Shown here: piece after piece, positions 49,293 to 64,000 of the stretch | Numbering within the stretch: position 1 is the first letter of the stretch | How the letters are laid out: each line of letters begins with the position of its first letter | Assembly: GCA_029204225.1 (NCBI GenBank) | Contig: CM055108.1 | Span: 4,726,735-4,790,734 of the forward strand | Direction of reading: 5' to 3' | DNA length: 64,000 nt | Source of the DNA: Diphasiastrum complanatum | Taxonomy: Eukaryota > Streptophyta > Lycopodiopsida > Lycopodiales > Lycopodiaceae | Made by a program: the position numbers and the translations under genes | The notes under the pieces: generated by a model | What the model was told of the DNA's origin: nothing | Seen by the model: only the letters and a program-made list of their open reading frames with translations | Databases searched by the model: none

Positions 49293-51072
49293 TTTTAGCT
49301 CCTAGAATTTCTCTAGCCTATCTAAACACTCTTTGGCCTCATTTCAAAAATGCTATCACAATGTAATATGAGGAATGAAGTTTTGGGAAAGCATCCTATG
49401 CTATTTGGCACGTGTGGCATCTATTTACATGGCCATCTTGCCAATTACAATGCATGTGACCAAAATTGGTCAAGCTAGAATTGTGAAATTTCCACACTCC
49501 TCACAATTTAGCTTGATGAGACTATCCTGGATCAATAATAATTATATGCATAAAACAACATAATTAAGAGGTTCTTGATGTATGTATTGAGTATGATCAC
49601 TCATTGCAATAAGAACATAATTTGAGCTCCAAGTTGTCAAATGTAGTGAGAGTTGTCTTAAAGATCCAAGCTTTGTCTTTGGTAGGTTGTTGAATGATGA
49701 CCTTGGGCTGCAAAATGTGAGTCTCCTCCTCAAAATAAACATGAAAAATAGCAGCTTTCATAAATTCCAACTTTTGTATGAAGCACATACAACCGAGATA
49801 TCACCATCTTGACTTTATCCACCAAAACAATGAACTCCAACTTGGCATCCTTCCAATGAAGGCTTCATTCCTTGGAAATTCAAGAGTGAATGGATCAAAA
49901 GATGAGGCCTTTGAATACATCCTTGAAACTCCAATCAAAGTACTAATGATCACTATTTCATCATCATAAGATATAGGATGAAAAACAATGTTCATACTAG
50001 CATCATCAAAGGACATTGTCAAATACATTACATGTTTTTTATCAAACACAAAGTAAGATGAGTAAAGGGAGATATGGATAAAGTTCCTTGCTGCTCCTTT
50101 CTCTTTACCCAAACCTTCATATTGATGTAGATTTAGATTTCTTTTGCCTTGAGACAAGTGCTCCTTCTCGGGTTCCTCCTTGATGTCTTTTTCCTTCATC
50201 ATGCTCACTCCCTCTTGGTGTTGATGATGAAAACATGGATCCAAACCATGATCTTCTTCAAGACTTCAAGAACTTTGTTTTCAAGTCTCAAAACCTGAGT
50301 GTTGTCCTTCTCAACATGATAGTCTTTCAAGTCAACAAAACAATAACCAATATCATTTATGTCAATTGCTTACCACTAGCAATTTGCATTACATACTTGT
50401 TGAGCTTGAAACTAATGAGGCCAAATACTCTTGTATGGCTATAAGTGTCCTTAAAGAATGATTCACTTATTCTCATACAAGGTTCATTATATGCCTCTTT
50501 GAAAATGAAGTCAAAATCTTTCAACTTATGAATGAAAATATCATGCTTACTTCTAGCACATTTAAGAGTAAGTAGATATGACAACCACCTTTTATTCCAT
50601 ACTTCAGAATTCAAAGTGACTTCATTACAAAACTTAGCAAATCAAGTACAAAATGTACCCCCATCTCCAACTTGCCTTTCCTTGTCCACAAAATGAGCAT
50701 TGATAGCTCCATCTTTGCTCTTGTGGCTCTCCTTGGAATAGTTGAAGCTCTCGGATTTTGCTGCTCCTCTTGATCTAGCTCCTCCTTGATCTCAACTATA
50801 TACTTTCCAATACAATTCTTAGAGGATTCATTATTAAAGCTTACAAACATTGTGGCTCTACCATTGCTCCTTGTGCTTGCAAAATGAACATCCAAATGGA
50901 ACAACTTAAGAGGGTGAGTAGAGATAGGGAAAGGCAACCTATGTGCTTTAGCCAAAGCACATGCTTCACAAACCTTTCTAGATTAGCAACTACTAACAAG
51001 GACAAAGCCAATACTACTCAAATCTAGGATCTAAGCTTAAAAAAATCAAATCAAAATCTCACTTTTGATTAG
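49293..51072 (-). pseudogene. Internal region of a decayed LTR element between the two LTR-like copies
   Basis: The minus strand has scattered copia remnants. AKAHRLPFPISTHPLKLFHLD (about 50890-50955; key words HRLPFP and HLD) is the end of the pre-integrase domain followed by the integrase start. HVYFEEETHILQPK (about 49730) resembles the integrase/RT linker. Frames between (49801-50244, 50357-50614) have no clear motif. No RT remains. The element is short and inactive. Confidence 0.6.
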
Positions 51073-51084
51073 GCTTTGATATCA
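51073..51084 (-). promoter_or_regulatory. Degenerate tRNA-iMet primer-binding site
   Basis: The minus strand reads TGATATCAAAGC, two mismatches from the standard PBS. It directly follows LTR copy 2, as expected. Confidence 0.7.
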
Positions 51085-51510
51085 TGACAAACTTTTATAT
51101 AAATTTTAATCCCAATCAATCCTAAAAGTCATGCAGAATGCACCAATGAATGATCTAGATCAAAAATAGAAGCTAGAATCAAGACTAGTTATAAAAACTA
51201 GCTTATCTTGGCATTTAGCTCCACTTTAGGCACATAGATTTGATGAAACCTTTGCACAAGAACACTCAAAGAAAATGCTACAACTCGCCACTCAAAGACA
51301 ATGTTGATGGAACTGGAAAAACTCGATTTTTTTTTATACTTTGATGGAGATCCCATCACATCTTTATACAGTTCAAGCTTGGATCTGAGCATTTTAGGGC
51401 ATATCTGACTTATCATACCCTAACCCTAACATCTAACCTAATAGGTCATTGAATCCACCCTAACTTGGGGTCAAGATCTCAAGATCCAAAAACAATGAAA
51501 AACATGCTAT
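51085..51510 (-). repeat. LTR-like repeat, copy 2 (5' LTR of the minus element)
   Basis: Its PBS-proximal end is at TGACAA (51085) and its other end near 51504-51510. The divergence from copy 1 (point changes plus an indel of about 65 bp) indicates an old insertion. No 5-bp target duplication was found. Confidence 0.8.
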
Positions 51511-51619
51511 AGAGAAAAAGAGAGGCTAGATTGTTTCCAAATCTTTGTGATTTCTTCTTGTCATCATTTGTTGATTTTCAAGAGAGTGATACGTGCATTG
51601 GACCAGGTTCAAAGAAGAA

Positions 51620-52090
51620 GATCAATCATTGCAACACGGCAACCTCAAGTGGCTTCATGTTGGAGAGCAATGATAGGTTTACCTCAATCAACTTGGAAAG
51701 TGAGGATGGAGTCTTTGCTAGAGATGAATGAGTTGATGGATATTGTTGTAGGTGTAGAGAAGAGACCTTTGACACCTCAAGAGCAAGTGAGGTGTGATAG
51801 GAGGGCAAAGAAAGCTCTTTATGTGATCAAGATGAATGTGACAAATGAACTTCTCAAGCAAATTGGTAAGTGTACTTCATCTAGTGACAATTATTATGTG
51901 AATTTTTGGGTTTGTTAATTTTTCATCATCCTTTGCAAATCAACATTGGTTGAAAATGAGCATCTGAAGTACAATGACATGATCGAAAAATCTTTGAGTT
52001 CGGTATTGACAACCAAGTCGACAAAGTCTTTACTAGACAATAATCAATATTCTCGAATGAAGTCCATGGTCACCGAGGGCTTGATGAGCG
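51620..52090 (+). pseudogene. Ty1-copia gag fragment
   Basis: The frame 51547-51918 has STWKVRMESLLEMNELMDIV, VGVEKRPLTPQEQ, DRRAKKALYVIKM and TNELLKQIGKC. These fit the UBN2-type copia gag (W..K..ME.LL...ELWDIV and the downstream DRRA block). The first 25 codons of the frame are not gag-like. After 51900 the frame breaks. Protease, integrase and RT are absent. Confidence 0.75.
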
Positions 52091-53800
52091 CAGTTGATAA
52101 GGTTATCCACTGACGTTAATCCAAGGAACATGTGATCTTTCAGGTATTAGCATGGAGGCATATGCCACTGTATTTATAGTGAAATTTTATAATATTAAAG
52201 TGATAGCACGAACTTTGAGATGCAAAAATCTCATCAAATCAAAATAGTTCATCAAATGATAGAAGGGCCACCTCGAGTGTCGTCATCACGCTACGAAATA
52301 GTGGAAGTGCAAGGAATGTCGGTTTTGAAAAAGATGCAGTGGCGGGTGGCGAAGTGGTGCAAGGTGGTGTGATGGTACGAGGTGGTGGCGTGTATTCAAA
52401 CTCGGGCATGGTGGGATCACGTTGGAGGGTGGCAGGGATGGTTTTGGCCTATGCAACGTACTGGATGTCCTGGTCGAAGGTGTGATCTTCGCCAATTTGG
52501 AGGTTGAACTGGGAGAAAGTGAGTTGGAGTTGTTGATAGTCTATGGTGGTGCTGGATATGATCAATGAAAATCTGAAACTGTACAGGGATGGCGAATGGA
52601 GGGATCTTGGACAATGGCATTATAGTGTGCCACGATTAAGGCAATCCAGCAACCAAGTGGCTAAGCATCCCAACTAGCCGAGAGGGCTTGGGTTGTAATT
52701 GGAAGTGGAAATGGTACGATTAGAGAGATGGTGATAATGTTGGAATAACACTGGTGGCGATGGTCCTAAGGGTTGAGGTGGCAGTGATAGAGATGGGGTG
52801 AATTGAAGAAGAGATGGAGAGAAGGGTGACAGCAAGGGATGAGGATTAGGTGATGGCGAGTGTCGTGATGGGAGAAGAAGAGGAGACTGTAAAGCATAAA
52901 GAGCATTGTACAAATAAAGCCCACGTGTTCCTTTGCATAAAGTTGTGAGCTCTCAATGTAAACCATATATAACACGGCCAAAGGAGAATCAAAAAACAAT
53001 GCTTGTCATTCTCCAAGAGGGTTTTGGGTATTCGGACCCGTGGCATCAAGCTTAGCCATTTGGATAGCTTGATGCACAAGTTTATCCTACACTAGACCTT
53101 GATAAAATTTTCCAAGAGCCGGTTATAAAAGATACTTTAGCATGAAAAATTTCTATGTTGAAAAATATCTACTAGTAGCATCAATAATGTACCACATACT
53201 TGATGTCTTCTTGACTTTGTCCCTCTTTATTGAATGCAAATTAAGACTCCGGTCTGATTCTTCAATACCACCTTGAATACCATAGGGGATGTCACAGTTT
53301 GACAACATACAAATGTTTGGAGTGGCTTTGCAAATATCAAAAGAGTACTAATTCTCATGATTTTTGCCATCGCATTAAAAAACGGACAATACTATAGATA
53401 CTTCTACAAAGTGCTTCTTTACCTTCAAACTCCAATTGATATTGAAAAATTACTTACGCATCATCCACGAATTTTACAAAACCTTCATGTAGAGCTTTTA
53501 TGTAACCTAAGATAATGAAACATCATGCTCGAAAGATTTTGATTTATTAGCCTAATCTAGCACTATTCTTAAGAGGATCACGTATTGAAAGTCTCTGGCT
53601 CCTCTATTGTTGAACCACTCTGTAATATCTTAAAACGTTTAGTAACCATTTTTCTTTCAAAATGTGGCAGTAATGAAAGTAGACTCAAAACAGAAAGGCC
53701 CACCTTCCCATAAAGTTCTGGAAGATGTTTGGAGTAACATCGCCTGAATCCCAGACACCAGCATTCAAAGCACCCGATAAGGATTTAATTGAAAACTTAA
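52091..53800. other. Intergenic DNA, nothing recognised
   Basis: The stretch 52280-52910 is purine/GT-rich on the plus strand, so minus-strand frames look Pro/His/Ser-rich (52286-52495, 52417-52620, 52674-52913). They overlap in different phases and show no domain. From 52911 to 53800 nothing is seen. Confidence 0.5.
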
Positions 53801-54831
53801 AGCTTTCAAACTATTTTATTTCCACAACATAACAGTGCATAACCAAGCAACAACTCATTTGTACTAACACCAATGCTACTCAAGATGCAAAATTTATGCT
53901 CCAACTATTTCTAGTTAAAAACTTGTCACAGATAATTAGACACATTTGCAAAGTAGTAACCTCAGCTACGGTTTATCAACTAGAAATATATATCAAGCGA
54001 GAGGCAGAATAATGATCTCAAATAACTAAAAATTCTCCAGTCAAATATCAATAACTAAGGTTAATTCACATGCCCCAGTGAATCTAGTTGGAGTCCTTTT
54101 GCAATGAAGGTCCTCATAATTTGGCCACGCTGTACAAAATTGCAAACTGGGATGGAAGGCTGAAGCGTTCAAAAGTGGATCATACTGATCTCAGATAGAT
54201 ACCAAAGTCGAATAAATTCACAAGTTTACCATAGAGGCAGAAAATGATATAATATTGTCATTCTACAAATTTTTAACGTGCGCTTTTGGCACTACAATCC
54301 CACAAGCACAAGCAAGAGGTATAGAACTATAAAACATGTAGATTATGAGTTGGAAGATCAAAATGAGTACAAAACTTTGCAGGCGGAGGGTAATAATCAA
54401 GTGCAACATAGCACTAGCCTGCGACATTTGCTTCAAGGAAAGGAGGCCCGTCATCCTACTTGAAGGAAGCTGACTCTATACTTAAGCCAAAAATGGTATG
54501 TCCCATGGTCATAAAGGACTGAAGTATGTTTGGTTCAGCCATATGGAAAGCACCAGTTGACAGAAGATAACACAAATCTGTGGCTCAATTAACGTCAGAA
54601 ATCTATAGTACAACTAGTATGAGCCAAAATTTGTTTTCGAGTTCTTTTCTGCTAAATTTACATTTCCGAGCATCCAAAAGCCTCACCCAAAATTGTTCTA
54701 AGAACTGGTAGGAACAAACTCCACATGCTTTCAACCTAAAGCTTGATCAGATTCAAGGTGGAAACTTAAATCTAACCAGAGAGAGTTGAAAACTCAGTCT
54801 AGAAGTTTGGTTCACTTAATAGTAGAACATC
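53801..54831 (-). other. Probable 3' UTR and downstream flank of the helicase gene
   Basis: The sequence follows the helicase stop codon on the minus strand. A candidate AATAAA on that strand lies at about 53812-53817 (tttatt on the plus strand), which would give a long 3' UTR of about 1 kb. The actual cleavage site cannot be told from sequence. No other gene seen. Confidence 0.4.
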
Positions 54832-63078
<8,247 letters not shown>

Positions 63079-64000
63079 CTAGTCACATACAAGAGCTGTA
63101 AGGAATAACCATCTTGCAATCCATGCAACTTAGAAGACTAAGACCTAAGCATAATTCCAAATGCAAGATACATAAATCTTATTTTATAAGCTCCTAAATG
63201 TCGATAAGAATTTCGTACTTGGAACTTTTATATCTATCTCATAGAACAATTTATAAGATTCTTATACATTAATATTCACAAATTTAATCTAAAAAGTCAA
63301 TGATGTCAATAGTACAGCTTAGAAGAAAGTAAAAAGTAAAGGATCCATACTAAAATTATAATATAGGAACAAAAACAGCAAAAAACATTTTTTCTTCATG
63401 TGATTATATATCATTCAAATCTATATTTGAAGGATAACTTTTGGTTTCACGTTGAAAATTAAGATTTACGAACCTTTCTTAATTGCAAATAAGGACCAAC
63501 CCCCATCATATGTAAGAAAAAAGAGATTTAGTAGTTTTTATATAAAAACGTTTTGTAGTACTACATAATTTGGACCTCGTTGGTCCCTAAAACGATGATT
63601 TTATGAATGGCTTGATTGATCAAATCCAAGCCTCTTAGGACATTTGATTTTCCCTTGATCAAGTTCAAGCCTCTAAGGACATTTGATTTTCCCTTGGAAC
63701 TCATCGAACTGAGCCCTTATAAGAACTTGCAAACTTTGGATAAGGTTAGGGTTAGCCCTAATCCTAGTGAGTAGCTTCTTTATAGGTTCCCTCGAGGGCC
63801 TTCAAACTCGATAAAGGTGGTGACACACAGGGGATTTACAATTTATTGGTTTTCTTTAAGCCCTTTGTAGGAGGCTCTACAACAGTTCTTCGTAGGAGAT
63901 CTACAACTAGTTATGAATGTGAGTGGGTGTTGTTCATAGTATAGATATCTATTCTAAACCTTTTAAGTTCGGAACCTACTATTCCACAGCACAAATTTTA
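63079..64000 (-). other. Helicase intron running off the window
   Basis: From the acceptor at 63079-63080 to the window edge there is no further helicase exon. The preceding exon should encode motifs Ia/GG ahead of LRELERG and lies beyond 64000. A direct repeat ('cttaggacatttgattttcc', 63636 and 63672) is the only structure seen. Confidence 0.75.

Noticed and set aside
52286-53079. Pro/His-rich minus-strand frames
   Set aside because: They overlap in several phases and reflect G/T-rich sequence on the plus strand. No domain or conserved order was seen.

Overview
This is a stretch of plant nuclear DNA. It carries a class III acidic chitinase, a Ded1/DDX3-type DEAD-box helicase split by multi-kilobase introns, Ty1-copia and Ty3-gypsy polyprotein pieces with tRNA-iMet primer-binding sites, a BED/DUF659/hAT transposase relic, and very long (TC)n, (TG)n and (TA)n microsatellites. 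The repeat load and intron size suggest a large-genome seed plant. An early-diverging angiosperm is only a guess, because nothing here names a species.

Layout. 1-8 kb is gene-poor, with a 337-bp tandem duplication, a diverged direct repeat and a cluster of ATCTAAG words. 8-12.3 kb is rich in microsatellites and holds several decayed Helitron-like 3' ends, a module duplicated together with (TC)n, and a copia integrase scrap. 12.8-14.7 kb holds two dead host genes: an intronless FAD-dependent oxidoreductase (DAO family) pseudogene and an LRR receptor fragment. 15.8-16.2 kb is the clearest Helitron 3' end. 17.1-20.1 kb is a very large imperfect inverted repeat with arms of about 1 kb. 20.9-26 kb is a pile-up of gypsy and copia fragments in opposite orientations.

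The one complete, intact gene is the chitinase at 28089-29033 (+). Upstream it has a duplicated promoter module with CCAAT and G-box words, and downstream a hAT-type MITE with a perfect 8-bp target-site duplication. 30-40 kb holds more copia remnants, three minisatellites and one stray exon of the ADP-glucose pyrophosphorylase small subunit. 40.4-46.8 kb joins a hAT transposon relic to a deleted gypsy chromovirus. 47-52 kb is copia debris, including a perfect 33-bp-arm palindrome inside a reverse transcriptase and a pair of related LTRs.

54.8-63.1 kb (-) is the 3' part of the DEAD-box helicase: four coding exons, 398 codons counting the stop. Its introns hold a tRNA-Glu-like pseudogene or SINE head, palindrome-ended small elements, a copia gag piece and an isolated primer-binding site. 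Its 5' exons lie beyond the right edge.

I found no operon-like or multi-gene system and no convincing novel molecular system. The most unusual material is structural: the kilobase inverted repeat, the Helitron/minisatellite family, and a group of small elements that sit in AT microsatellites and each carry a different GC-rich palindromic terminal word.
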